64,000 nucleotides of DNA from the NCBI GenBank assembly GCA_900544555.1, contig UQWD01000009.1, positions 1 through 64,000 on the forward strand. The letters run 5' to 3'. The notes beneath the pieces were generated by a model. It was not told where the DNA came from and did no database searches. It saw nothing but the letters and a program-made list of their open reading frames with translations. Of this stretch, positions 8,201 to 16,453 are shown piece after piece. Each line of letters opens with the position of its first letter. Positions within the stretch are counted from its first letter, which is position 1. A program made the translations under genes and the position numbers. This DNA is from an uncultured Eubacteriales bacterium. GTDB lineage: Bacteria > Bacillota > Clostridia > Christensenellales > CAG-138.

Positions 8201-9682
8201 ATGGAATTTTTATATAACGATTGGAATGGGGAACGCCTGGTATCCAAGGTGGTATCCCAGGCGCTGGTGGACGGCGCCATCCCTGTTCCTGAAGGAAGGA
8301 GCGCCGCCTTGATATTATCAGCGGGCGGCGAGGTCATTGTATCGAGCGCTGAAACGGTGGAGGGGCGGGTTATTCTGGATGGCCGGGTAAAGCTGGATAT
8401 CTTCTGTGCCGACGCACAGGGCAAGCCGTTCGCCTTCGTGTCCACAGCGCCGTTTAAGCACACCATCCCCTGCGAAGGCGCGCTGCCGGGCATGACGGCA
8501 AAGGTCCAGGCTTGCCTCCAAACCCTTCAGGTCGAGGCGGGCGGAGGCATGCCCGAATTAAACGCGGTGGTTGATTTAACTTGTTCGCTTTTCGATGCAT
8601 CCCCCCTCAGGGTGCTGGCAGGCATTAGAGGCGTTAACGATATGGAGTTTAAAAACCTGCCGCTGAACATCAAGAAGAGGGAAAGCCTCGGGCGCTGCAC
8701 ATCGCGTATGCGTGAGGAGGTCGTGGCTTCCGGCGTTAGCGCGGTGCTAAGCAGCTCCGGGTGCGCCGTTATACGCGATATACAGGCCGAGGGAAACCGC
8801 GCGGTTGTAGAAGGCACGTTGACCATAATGGCCGTTTGCGAAGGGAGCGACGGGCGGCTTACGCAGCTTGTACAGCATATCCCCTTCGCCGAATCGGTTG
8901 AACTTGACGGCGATCCGGGTCAGATAACCGGCAGCGTTCAGGCGGAGAATTTGGTGATACGCCCGTTGGGCGAGGAATTCTCCCTGTTATCTGTAGAGGC
9001 GGATCTGAAAATTGATCTTTTCGGCGTCAGGCGCGTAAACCTTGACCTGCCGGTCGACGCGTATTCCCCCTCCGTTGCGTTAGCGTGCAAGCAAGCTTCG
9101 GTTACGCTGCCCGTACACCTGATGGATATACAAAAGCGCGTATCGTTGAGTGAAAACGTATCGGTTCCGGAAGGCATGCCGAACATCTACCGTATCGTAG
9201 CGTCAACGGCCCGTCCAGTGATTACCTGCCAGTCATGCGAGCAGGGGCGCTTATGCGTGGACGGAATTGTGTTCACTTACGTCATATATCAGTGCGAGGA
9301 GGGGCGCCTGCACGCGTTTACTGAGGATATCCCGTTTACCCATCAGTTTGACGCGGATTGCAGCCTTGGTTCGCAGGCGGACGTTGAAGCGCGCTGCGTC
9401 TGCGTTACCGCCGCCGGGGGCGGCCGCAGCGCGGAAGTAAGCTTTACCTTATTCTTCAACGTTGAGCTGTATGACTTAATTCAATCGCAGGCTGCGGTAG
9501 GCGCTGAGGAATGTGAAGCCGGCTGTATTCGGCACGGGCTTGTGATTTATTTCGCTGGAGCCGGGGAAACCCTGTTTGACGTAGCAAAGCGCTTTTCGAC
9601 CACGAGGACCGCGCTTTTAAATCGGGATCCTTCGCTTAAGGAGGAATTGAACGAGGGCGATAAATTGGTGCTGATGGTATAA
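8201..9682 (+). CDS. SipL-like spore coat/morphogenesis protein (SPOCS/DUF3794 + LysM)
   Basis: 493 aa. Repeated beta-rich SPOCS (DUF3794) modules fill residues 1 to about 430. A C-terminal LysM domain (about 447-493: GLVIYFAGAGETLFDVAKRFST, ending GDKLVLMV) completes the protein. This is the architecture of SipL, which in clostridia binds the ATPase SpoIVA and tethers the coat to the forespore. The start is ATG 8201, with GGGAGG at 8188-8193; a TTG further upstream has no RBS. It stands as a single gene. No signal peptide, fitting a mother-cell cytoplasmic protein. SpoIVA is not in the window. Confidence 0.85.
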   Translation: MEFLYNDWNGERLVSKVVSQALVDGAIPVPEGRSAALILSAGGEVIVSSAETVEGRVILDGRVKLDIFCADAQGKPFAFVSTAPFKHTIPCEGALPGMTAKVQACLQTLQVEAGGGMPELNAVVDLTCSLFDASPLRVLAGIRGVNDMEFKNLPLNIKKRESLGRCTSRMREEVVASGVSAVLSSSGCAVIRDIQAEGNRAVVEGTLTIMAVCEGSDGRLTQLVQHIPFAESVELDGDPGQITGSVQAENLVIRPLGEEFSLLSVEADLKIDLFGVRRVNLDLPVDAYSPSVALACKQASVTLPVHLMDIQKRVSLSENVSVPEGMPNIYRIVASTARPVITCQSCEQGRLCVDGIVFTYVIYQCEEGRLHAFTEDIPFTHQFDADCSLGSQADVEARCVCVTAAGGGRSAEVSFTLFFNVELYDLIQSQAAVGAEECEAGCIRHGLVIYFAGAGETLFDVAKRFSTTRTALLNRDPSLKEELNEGDKLVLMV

Positions 9683-9715
9683 TCACCTCCCGGCCCAGCC
9701 GCCGGGCGCATGTTT

Positions 9716-9750
9716 GCGGCGAGGACCCCCCTATTAGGAGGGCCCTCGCT
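9716..9750. repeat. Hairpin H1, partner of hairpin H2
   Basis: GAGGACCCCCCT (9721-9732) pairs with AGGAGGGCCCTC (9736-9747) at 10 of 12 positions. Flanks GCGGC on the left and GCTT on the right match those of the hairpin at 9955-9979, so the two are homologous. Placed 35 bp after the SipL-like gene, it may also serve as a terminator, but no T-run follows. Confidence 0.65.
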
Positions 9751-9837
9751 TCAGTGTGTCTAAAAAGCGGCTGCGCCACGTTTTTCGTGTTAACACGGAG
9801 CGCTTAAAGATAGGCGCAGTCAGCGCCCCGTGCAAAG

Positions 9838-9949
9838 AAACCCTTGCTGCTTAAGGCATCCCGAATCTGACGCACATGTCGTCAGGTTCGGTTGAAAGCC
9901 TATGAGGGTTGCGGCTCCGACCCAACCCCGGGTTTTTTTTGACAGGCTG
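9838..9949 (+). repeat. Dispersed palindromic repeat, copy B (complete)
   Basis: The full-length copy, from AAACCCTTGCTG to GACAGGCTG. The core inverted repeat GAATCTGACG / CGTCAGGTTC has one change (A to G) that keeps G-U pairing in RNA. A T-rich run (GGGTTTTTTTT) sits before the 3' end. It lies between two related hairpins (9721-9747 and 9955-9979), so the unit may be hairpin-repeat-hairpin. Confidence 0.8.
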
Positions 9950-9954
9950 CGGCA

Positions 9955-9979
9955 AGAACCCTCCAATTGGGAGGGTTCT
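9955..9979. repeat. Hairpin H2 after repeat copy B
   Basis: A perfect 10-bp stem, AGAACCCTCC / GGAGGGTTCT, over a 5-nt loop. It shares flanks (GCGGC before; CTCGCTT after) with hairpin H1 240 bp upstream. Stem bases differ between H1 and H2 but mostly in pairing-compatible ways. Confidence 0.7.
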
Positions 9980-10243
9980 CGCTTGATTGCGCTGAACCCC
10001 TCCCAGATAAAGTTCAATTGGGTTCTCTTTCAATCAAGCACCTTCCTCGCGCCGAATGAAAAGATCACAAGCGGTTTATATCCATTATCGGCAGGGTTGC
10101 TTAATCCCTTCATTCTCGAAATATAGGGCGCAATAGATAAAAGAACCATATAAAACAGCGATTGAATGTTTGCATACGAACTTTGTCCCAAAGGCGTTTA
10201 TTCGGCTTTAACGTGAATTTGAATCACTCGTTCGCGCGCTGCG
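9980..10243. other. Intergenic region
   Basis: No gene supported between hairpin H2 and the DUF2284 gene. Short open frames overlap the repeat and lack ribosome-binding sites. Confidence 0.5.
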
Positions 10244-10924
10244 TCATAGCAGGGTACCGCCTGAATGGTTTGTGAAAAGCGCGCTGATGATTACAAGATA
10301 CCCACGCTTCCCTTGATTTTGCCATAACAGCGGCATGCCGAAGATATCGCGCGCAATCGCCGTAAGGTTAAGGGAAAACGCATCCAGCGAAACGCGCGCC
10401 CGTTCCGGGTAGCGGCACGGTTCGCCGTCAATACGGCCGCATTGGATGCACAGGCCGCAAGCTCCTGCCGATAAGGCGGTTGAGCCCGGGCGCTCCGATT
10501 CCATCACTAAGAGCCATTCATCCATTGCGCGCTTGGCGGCTTGAAAGCGGCTCTCAAGCCCCTCCCCCAGCTGATACCGGTACGCAAACACGCGCCCGTA
10601 TCGGCAGGGCATACCGGAGGGCGCAATTTTTCGGCACGCTGGAAGCGATTCAAATTTCGCGCGGGTTCGTCCGCCTTGACCGGCGATTTTGGCGGCGATA
10701 ATATGCGCAAACGCGTAAGATCTAAGCTTGTCCGCCGCATCGAACGGGAGCGGCGGGCAAGCGTAATTCTTTCCGTAATTCGCACAATCTCGGCACAGGG
10801 GCATAAATCGCGCCGGGTCGTAAAAACGCGCCGTAAGCTCTCTCGTTTTCATCACGGCTATTTCCGGCCGAAGGTATGCCGTGCGCCCATTTGCGGGACT
10901 ATCCAAGAAAATCCCCCGCGTCAT
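10244..10924 (-). CDS. DUF2284 family predicted metal-binding protein
   Basis: 226 aa. It has the family's two cysteine groups: CRDCANYGKNYACPP (residues about 43-57) and CGLCIQCGRIDGEPCRYPERARVSLDAF (about 156-183), likely binding a metal or Fe-S cluster. The second group is followed by the characteristic PxxARxSLDAF segment. Biochemical role unknown for the family; it often neighbours radical SAM or redox genes. The start at 10924 overlaps the end of the upstream amidohydrolase gene by 26 bp and has GGAAGG 11 bases upstream, suggesting coupled translation. An internal ATG near 10854 is an alternative start. Confidence 0.8.
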   Translation of the reverse strand: MTRGIFLDSPANGRTAYLRPEIAVMKTRELTARFYDPARFMPLCRDCANYGKNYACPPLPFDAADKLRSYAFAHIIAAKIAGQGGRTRAKFESLPACRKIAPSGMPCRYGRVFAYRYQLGEGLESRFQAAKRAMDEWLLVMESERPGSTALSAGACGLCIQCGRIDGEPCRYPERARVSLDAFSLNLTAIARDIFGMPLLWQNQGKRGYLVIISALFTNHSGGTLL

Positions 10925-12521
10925 ATATCACTTCGCCTTCCTTTACGGTTCGCGCTACTTTTACGTCCTTAAGGCTGGTTTCGGATACGCTTAACGGGTT
11001 TTGCTCCAGCACTGTGAAATCCGCCAGCTTGCCGGGCGCGAGGATCCCCTTCGCGTTCTCCTCAAAAAGCTGATACGCCGCGTTAACCGTCAGCGCGTTG
11101 ACAGCTTGCAGCGCGCTTATCCGCTGCTCAGCCCCCAATACCCTGCCGCCGTAGGTTACGCGGTTTACGGCGTTATGCACGGAAAGCATGGCGTTGGGCG
11201 GTACGACGGGCGTATCCTGGTGGATGGTGAAAGTTACCCCCTTGTCTAAAGCCGAACGCAGCGGGCTGATTCGCCGCGCGCGCTCCGGCCCCAATACGGA
11301 ATCATAATGGTAATCCCCCCAGTAATAAACGTGATCCAAAAAGAAGCTGGCCAATATGCCCGTTTCCTTCATTTTTTCAAGCTGATCCTCGCGCACCGTC
11401 TGGCAGTGTATGATAACCGGCCGAAGCTTTTCCCTGCTTCCCGTCCGGGCTAGCGCCTCGCGGTAGCAGCTTATCATTCGCTCAATCGCCTCGTCCCCAT
11501 TCGCGTGTACGTTTATCTGCCAATGGTTTTCAATACACTCCAGCATAGCGGCTATCGCTTCCTCCCGGCTTTGAGTGGGAAAGCCCCGGTAATCCGCGCC
11601 CCGGCCCTCCGGGGGAATCAGGTACGGGCATGACAACCAGGCCGTTTTGCCCTGCGGCGAGCCGTCCAAGTAAAGCTTGTAGCCCGCCGGCCGGATCCTG
11701 TTCGCGTACGCGCCGCGCTGCGGCGCGGTTTTAGGAAGCGCTTGACGCGCCAGCTCCGGCGTAAGATAGAGCGCAACGTCGGTTTTGACCAGCCCGCGCT
11801 CACCGGCGGCTTGAATCAACGCGAGATCCTCCGGCGTTGTACGAGCGTCCTGTACGGTTGTATAGCCATAGGAAGCGTAAAGCGCCGAGGCCCTTCCAAC
11901 AGCTTCTATCGACTGCTCCTTTGTCGGCCCCTTCATGAGGGCTTGCTTGAGAGGCGAAAGGAACGCCTGCTCCTTAAGCAGCCCGTCCTCCTCCACGAAG
12001 CCCCCCTCAGGCACGCTGAAATTGTCGCCCGTATACCCTAAAAGCGCCATGGCCGGCGTATTGACCACGCATAAATGGCCGGAAGCATGAGTTACGGCGA
12101 TGGGCATGGTATCGCTCACGCCGTCCAAATCCCGGCGCGCCGGGCGGCGGCCCTGTTTGGATTCGTCATATCCCATCGCGATAAGCCATTGCCCCTCATA
12201 GAAATCCCCCTGGCTAAGGGCTTTCTTTAAAGCCTTCAGAATATCGTCCAGCGAGCCGCAAACGCCAATCGGCGGAGGGCTAACGTTTACCAAAAGGGAT
12301 TGCAGCGCCGCTGCGGAAAGGTGGGAGTGCCCGTCGATAAACCCGGGCATGAGCGTACAGCCGCGAAGATCCTCCATACGCGCCTCAGGGGAAAGAGCGC
12401 TTAACGCCTCAACCGTCCCAAGCGCCTCGATAACCCCGCCGTCCGTTAAAAGCGCTTCAGACTGCGGGCGCGCCGCATCCATAGTTAAAATCGTTCCGTT
12501 CCAATAAATTACTTTTTCCAA
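10899..12521 (-). CDS. YtcJ-like amidohydrolase (Amidohydro_3)
   Basis: About 540 aa. The N terminus has the beta-sandwich strands typical of metal-dependent amidohydrolases (WNGTILTMD, then ADLRG-like MPGFIDGHSHL). The HxH metal ligands are GHSHL. Later come INVHANGDEAIERM and IIHCQT, further active-site histidines, and near the end GKLADFTVLEQNPL. The family hydrolyses amides or exo-cyclic C-N bonds; the substrate cannot be told. A TTG start at 12521 is preferred because GGTGGAGG lies 5 bases upstream; a GTG at 12533 is inside that RBS. It overlaps the downstream DUF2284 gene. Confidence 0.88.
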   Translation of the reverse strand: MEKVIYWNGTILTMDAARPQSEALLTDGGVIEALGTVEALSALSPEARMEDLRGCTLMPGFIDGHSHLSAAALQSLLVNVSPPPIGVCGSLDDILKALKKALSQGDFYEGQWLIAMGYDESKQGRRPARRDLDGVSDTMPIAVTHASGHLCVVNTPAMALLGYTGDNFSVPEGGFVEEDGLLKEQAFLSPLKQALMKGPTKEQSIEAVGRASALYASYGYTTVQDARTTPEDLALIQAAGERGLVKTDVALYLTPELARQALPKTAPQRGAYANRIRPAGYKLYLDGSPQGKTAWLSCPYLIPPEGRGADYRGFPTQSREEAIAAMLECIENHWQINVHANGDEAIERMISCYREALARTGSREKLRPVIIHCQTVREDQLEKMKETGILASFFLDHVYYWGDYHYDSVLGPERARRISPLRSALDKGVTFTIHQDTPVVPPNAMLSVHNAVNRVTYGGRVLGAEQRISALQAVNALTVNAAYQLFEENAKGILAPGKLADFTVLEQNPLSVSETSLKDVKVARTVKEGEVIYDAGDFLG

Positions 12522-12685
12522 GACAGCCTCCACCGATAAAATTAAAAGATTTAACAGCCGCTCAAAGCGTGGAACCGCCGCATTTTTTCCTTCTAAATAT
12601 TGTACGCAGGTTCTATCCGTTCAAATCCCTTCACGTAGAAATCTCATAAAAGTTACTCTATTTTCTTCTGGAAAACGTATTGTGT

Positions 12686-13450
12686 TTAACGTCGCGGGAT
12701 GCGCTTAACCGCGCCTCTTGCCGCGTAATGAATAAAGCATAGCGCCGAGCTCAAAAGGCCGAGCCCCTGCGCCCTTCGATAAATCCGCCAGCGCTCCCGC
12801 GCGGCCCGAATTTTGTTTGAAGATCGGCCCTCCAGGCGATATTTCACAAGCACATCCCGTATTCCCGCGGCTCTAACGGGAATTTTTAGCGCCTCCAGCC
12901 AAAAAACATAGTCCTCGTGCATATAGTTCCCGTCCATCCTCAGCCCGCCAAGGCTTGAGCGCCTGAACAGGGCGGTGGAACACCCGATGACGTTTTCATA
13001 TAAAAGGGAGCGATAATCCGTTTTTTCCGGTACGATATAGGGCCTTCCCACGGGTTCGCCTGACTTATTGATAAAGGAATAGGATGCGTAGCAGATATCG
13101 GCGTCCTTTTCCCTCATGCGCGCAAGCTGAAGCTCCAGCTTATTGGGAAGCCATATATCGTCGCAATCCAAAAAGGCGGTAAAATCCCCCTTGGCCGTGT
13201 TCAGCCCTATATTGCGAGAAGCCGCAACGCCAGCGTTTGCTTGGGCGTATATTGGCCGGATCCTCGAATCCATTTGAGCAAGGCGCGCGATGATGGCTGC
13301 CGAGCCGTCCGTCGAGCAATCGTCCACTATAATCAGCTCCAAATCGCCCATGGACTGCCTCAGCGCCGATTCAGCGGCCTGCCTGACAAACGGCGCCCCA
13401 TTATATACGGGCATAATTACGGAGACGAGCGGCTTTTTTACCTCGTTCAT
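12686..13450 (-). CDS. Glycosyltransferase family 2
   Basis: 254 aa. GT-A fold with VSVIMPVYNGAPFVRQAAES, a VDDCSTDGS nucleotide-binding segment, and DCDD (about residue 103) as the DxD metal motif. HEDYVFWLEA is the typical acceptor-side motif of small-sugar transferases. The tail is basic with no clear membrane anchor. It probably adds one sugar to a surface glycan; donor and acceptor unknown. The start at ATG 13450 has AAAGGA 6 bases upstream. It is not near other cell-surface glycan genes, and may form a loose run with thpR and the aldolase upstream. Confidence 0.88.
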   Translation of the reverse strand: MNEVKKPLVSVIMPVYNGAPFVRQAAESALRQSMGDLELIIVDDCSTDGSAAIIARLAQMDSRIRPIYAQANAGVAASRNIGLNTAKGDFTAFLDCDDIWLPNKLELQLARMREKDADICYASYSFINKSGEPVGRPYIVPEKTDYRSLLYENVIGCSTALFRRSSLGGLRMDGNYMHEDYVFWLEALKIPVRAAGIRDVLVKYRLEGRSSNKIRAARERWRIYRRAQGLGLLSSALCFIHYAARGAVKRIPRR

Positions 13451-13533
13451 TCCCAATCCTTTCCATCCATGCTCAACGGCTCACTAAAAAAGATAATAAC
13501 GCCTCTATGGAGAGAAAATGAGGCGCGGCGCAG

Positions 13534-14067
13534 CTAGAACCGCTCCCTGTGCAGCGGGATATACTCCATGCCGCCATCCGTGCGTGCGCTTTCAAAGAGG
13601 GTTGCCTCCTGTACCTGCATGGATGCGTTGAGCGATATGCTTTTAAGCTCTTCGCCCGCCTCGTCGCTGTGCCGAACATTCCTGCCTAGCGTAATATGCG
13701 GCGTATAACGGCTGTTCGCGCGGGGGAAACCGCCGTCCGCCAGCGCGCTTGAAAGGGACTCATACAGCGCGCGAAGCTCGCTGAGATTCCCCAGCACGTT
13801 CACGAAGGACGTTTTCGCGTCGCCACGGCTGAAATACCCGTAGCCGCCAAGATGCAGAGGAAACGGACGGATGCCCCTGCAAGCGTGCCTTAGAGCCATG
13901 ACCGCGCCGTTTATATCCCCGACGTCGCCCAAAAACTGAAGCGTAATATGAAAGTTGGATTCAGGCACAAACCGCCCGCCCTCACTTTTTGACTTAAGCG
14001 CCCGCTGAATACGGATAAGTTCGCGAACGACGTTTTGCGGCGTTTCAATCGCGATGAATAGTCGCAT
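13534..14067 (-). CDS. thpR: RNA 2',3'-cyclic phosphodiesterase (2H family, LigT)
   Basis: 177 aa. Two HxT motifs define the 2H phosphoesterase superfamily: HITLQFLG (about residue 40) and HITLGR (about 128). The MRLFIAIETP start is characteristic of ThpR/LigT, which hydrolyses RNA 2',3'-cyclic phosphates to 2'-phosphates and can ligate tRNA halves in vitro. AGGAGG precedes the ATG. The gene starts 12 bp after the aldolase gene stop, so co-transcription is likely, though no functional link is obvious. Confidence 0.9.
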   Translation of the reverse strand: MRLFIAIETPQNVVRELIRIQRALKSKSEGGRFVPESNFHITLQFLGDVGDINGAVMALRHACRGIRPFPLHLGGYGYFSRGDAKTSFVNVLGNLSELRALYESLSSALADGGFPRANSRYTPHITLGRNVRHSDEAGEELKSISLNASMQVQEATLFESARTDGGMEYIPLHRERF

Positions 14068-14079
14068 GGCGGCCTCCTT

Positions 14080-14724
14080 TTACTTTTTCAGGCATAAAGC
14101 TTCCATATATGCACGCGCGCGGCGTGTTATCTCTTGATAATCGGCCCGCAAGATACGCGCCATAGGCAGTATGCCCGAGCTTACCCCAAACGCCTCCGCG
14201 CCCGCCTGATAAAACGGGCGGATGGTTTCGGGCGTAACCCCGCCCACCGCGGCAAGGGGGATATGTGCGAACGGGCCTTTGAGCGCCCGTATATATGCGG
14301 GGCCGCCAATATCCGCCGGGAACACTTTGACCATATCAGCTCCAAGCGAGTAAGCCAAAGCCACCTCGGACGGCGTGAACGCGCCGGGGATGGAGATTAA
14401 TCCCAGGCGCTTGCACGCCTTTATTACTCTTTCATCGGTATTGGGGGATACCGCGTACAGCGCGCCGGCCTGCCTGGCTAACTTAGCCTGGTCTTCCGTC
14501 ATGACCGTTCCAGCTCCAACGAGAAGCTCGCCTCCGAACGCGCCCCGAAGACGGCGGATTGCGTTCGCCGTATCCTCTGGATCCCCGTTTTGTATAAAGG
14601 TGACCTCCATAGAGCGTATACCGCCTTGAAACGCCGCCTCCGCCGCATTGACAAGCTTATCGTCCGGTATCCCCCGCGCGATAAGTATAATGGCATTGTT
14701 TTTTATCGCTTCTATGACCCGCAT
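14080..14724 (-). CDS. eda: KDPG/KHG aldolase
   Basis: 214 aa. A class I aldolase barrel with MEVTF (the catalytic glutamate), LVGAGTVMT, and the Schiff-base lysine in GADMVKVFPAD. The product cleaves 2-keto-3-deoxy-6-phosphogluconate to pyruvate and glyceraldehyde 3-phosphate, or the related 4-hydroxy-2-oxoglutarate. The start at ATG 14724 has GGAGG 6 bases upstream; longer upstream frames lack an RBS. No KDG kinase or hexuronate genes are next to it, so the feeding pathway lies elsewhere. Confidence 0.9.
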   Translation of the reverse strand: MRVIEAIKNNAIILIARGIPDDKLVNAAEAAFQGGIRSMEVTFIQNGDPEDTANAIRRLRGAFGGELLVGAGTVMTEDQAKLARQAGALYAVSPNTDERVIKACKRLGLISIPGAFTPSEVALAYSLGADMVKVFPADIGGPAYIRALKGPFAHIPLAAVGGVTPETIRPFYQAGAEAFGVSSGILPMARILRADYQEITRRARAYMEALCLKK

Positions 14725-15018
14725 AATCGACCTCCGGCATTTGGTGTCCATTATATCACCGGCGTTCTCCCGAGGCAATCCGGGGCGGCGGTTTGCCGCT
14801 CTCAACCCCCTTGGATGCGCGGCAACCATTCATGTCATATGTTACGGGAGGAATGTTCCCGGCCGCGCATAAAATCGGCGGGCTTGGGCTAAACAAGCGG
14901 CCTGATAACTAAGCGGCAATACTACCGGCTGTACCCCGTAAAGCGGCTTAGAGTTCAAAGACGCCACGGCCTGCCCGCTTTGCAGCCCGCCGATTCAACA
15001 AAAAACCTCGCGCGCCGG

Positions 15019-16437
15019 TTACGCCAGAAGCTCCGCAGCGGCTAAAACGCCCGCGCCCTGCCGGATCAGGCTGATAGCCCCGGCGCTTTTCCCGGCATCG
15101 CCAAAAAACACCGCGCCGCACAGCGCGCCTTTTTCAAAGAACAGCTTTTTATAACTGCCGTACGGCTCTTTAAAGCTCATCACTGAAAGGGATTTGCCGC
15201 GAACCCTCCCGGCGCTGAAAAGCTTAACGCCCAGCCCTTCAAAACTTGTCGCCGGAACGGCCTCCATATACGGCGCGGAATCATCTCCGGCCATGCTTGC
15301 CCCCGCGGCCTGTCCCTGCGCGGCCGCGGCGCTCCATAATCCGGCAACCTTGCCGTTAACCTGGGCGCAATCGCCCGCGGCAAACACGTTTTCCATACTT
15401 GTTCGCATCCATTCATCCACCGCTACGCCCCGGTTTGTCAAAAGGCCCATATCCCTCGCAAGCCGCGTATCGCTGCGTATGCCCGCGCTGGCGAGTATAA
15501 AATCCGCGTCTATCCGGCTTCCGTCCGTTAATTGAGCGCCTGATGCGTCCACGCTCGCAACGCTAAGCCCCGTAATCACGTGTATGCCCGCGCTTTCAAG
15601 CGCGGAGCGGATATGCTCTGATGTTTCCTCATCCGCCTGAAGCGAGAGTAAGCCGCCGGAAAGTTCCAATACGGTTACTCGGCAGCCGCGTTCCCGAAGG
15701 GCGGCGGCGGCCTCTATACCCAGGATCCCTCCGCCCACAATGACCGCCCGGTTGCCGCCGGAGGCGTACTCCATCACGCGCAGGGCGTCATCGTAGGTGC
15801 GCAGCACCGTACAGGGTACGGAACCCGCTTCCTCCTTTACCGGATTAAACGCCGAGGCGCCCGTGGCCAAGCAAAGCTTATCGTACCTAAGTTCCCGCCC
15901 ATCGGACAGATGGACCGTATGCGCGGCCGTATCAACCCGCTCGGCTCTCGCGTCCATGATGAGCGTTATCCGGTTCTTGCCGTAAAAATCCGCATCCTCC
16001 AGCTCGATAGCGGCGAAGCTGTATCCGTCCGCAACCACATCCGACAAAGCGGGGCGGTTGTACGGCGGCCTGCCTTCACCGCAAATGACGGCGATGGCCG
16101 CAAGGCTGTTGCGCTCGCGAACCGAGCGGGCGGCCTCAAGCCCGGCCACGCCCCCGCCGATAATTACAATATTTTCATAAGCGTCACGTTTGTACGCGCC
16201 CTGTTCCTCCGCGACGGGCACGAAGGCGTCCACGCCCGCACCGCATACGGGGCATGGCACGGGGGGTTGATCCCCCTCAAACACCTGAAGGCATACCTCG
16301 CAGCGCCATTTTACCGCTTTAGGCGCATCCAGGCAGGTAAACGCGCTTTCACCCGCGCCGCATACGGGGCATGGCGCAGGCGGGTTTTCCCCTTCAAAAA
16401 CCCTGCCGCATATTTCACATTTCCATCTTTTCACCAT
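15019..16437 (-). CDS. Rubredoxin-like twin-knuckle NAD(P)H:acceptor oxidoreductase
   Basis: 472 aa. Two tandem rubredoxin-type iron/zinc knuckles open the protein: C7xxC10 ... CPVC, then a second CEVC ... CPVC about 40 residues on. Then comes a FAD/NAD(P)H reductase of the NADH:rubredoxin oxidoreductase type: IVIIGGGVAGLEAARS (FAD), AVIVGGGILGIEAAAALRERG (NADH), and VFAAGDCAQ. It would pass electrons from NADH via rubredoxin-like centres to the flavodiiron protein encoded 16 bp upstream, reducing O2 or NO. The start at 16437 has AAGGAG upstream. A built-in duplicated rubredoxin module is unusual; such reductases usually rely on a separate rubredoxin. Confidence 0.9.
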   Translation of the reverse strand: MVKRWKCEICGRVFEGENPPAPCPVCGAGESAFTCLDAPKAVKWRCEVCLQVFEGDQPPVPCPVCGAGVDAFVPVAEEQGAYKRDAYENIVIIGGGVAGLEAARSVRERNSLAAIAVICGEGRPPYNRPALSDVVADGYSFAAIELEDADFYGKNRITLIMDARAERVDTAAHTVHLSDGRELRYDKLCLATGASAFNPVKEEAGSVPCTVLRTYDDALRVMEYASGGNRAVIVGGGILGIEAAAALRERGCRVTVLELSGGLLSLQADEETSEHIRSALESAGIHVITGLSVASVDASGAQLTDGSRIDADFILASAGIRSDTRLARDMGLLTNRGVAVDEWMRTSMENVFAAGDCAQVNGKVAGLWSAAAAQGQAAGASMAGDDSAPYMEAVPATSFEGLGVKLFSAGRVRGKSLSVMSFKEPYGSYKKLFFEKGALCGAVFFGDAGKSAGAISLIRQGAGVLAAAELLA

Positions 16438-16453
16438 AATACGCGCTCCTTTT

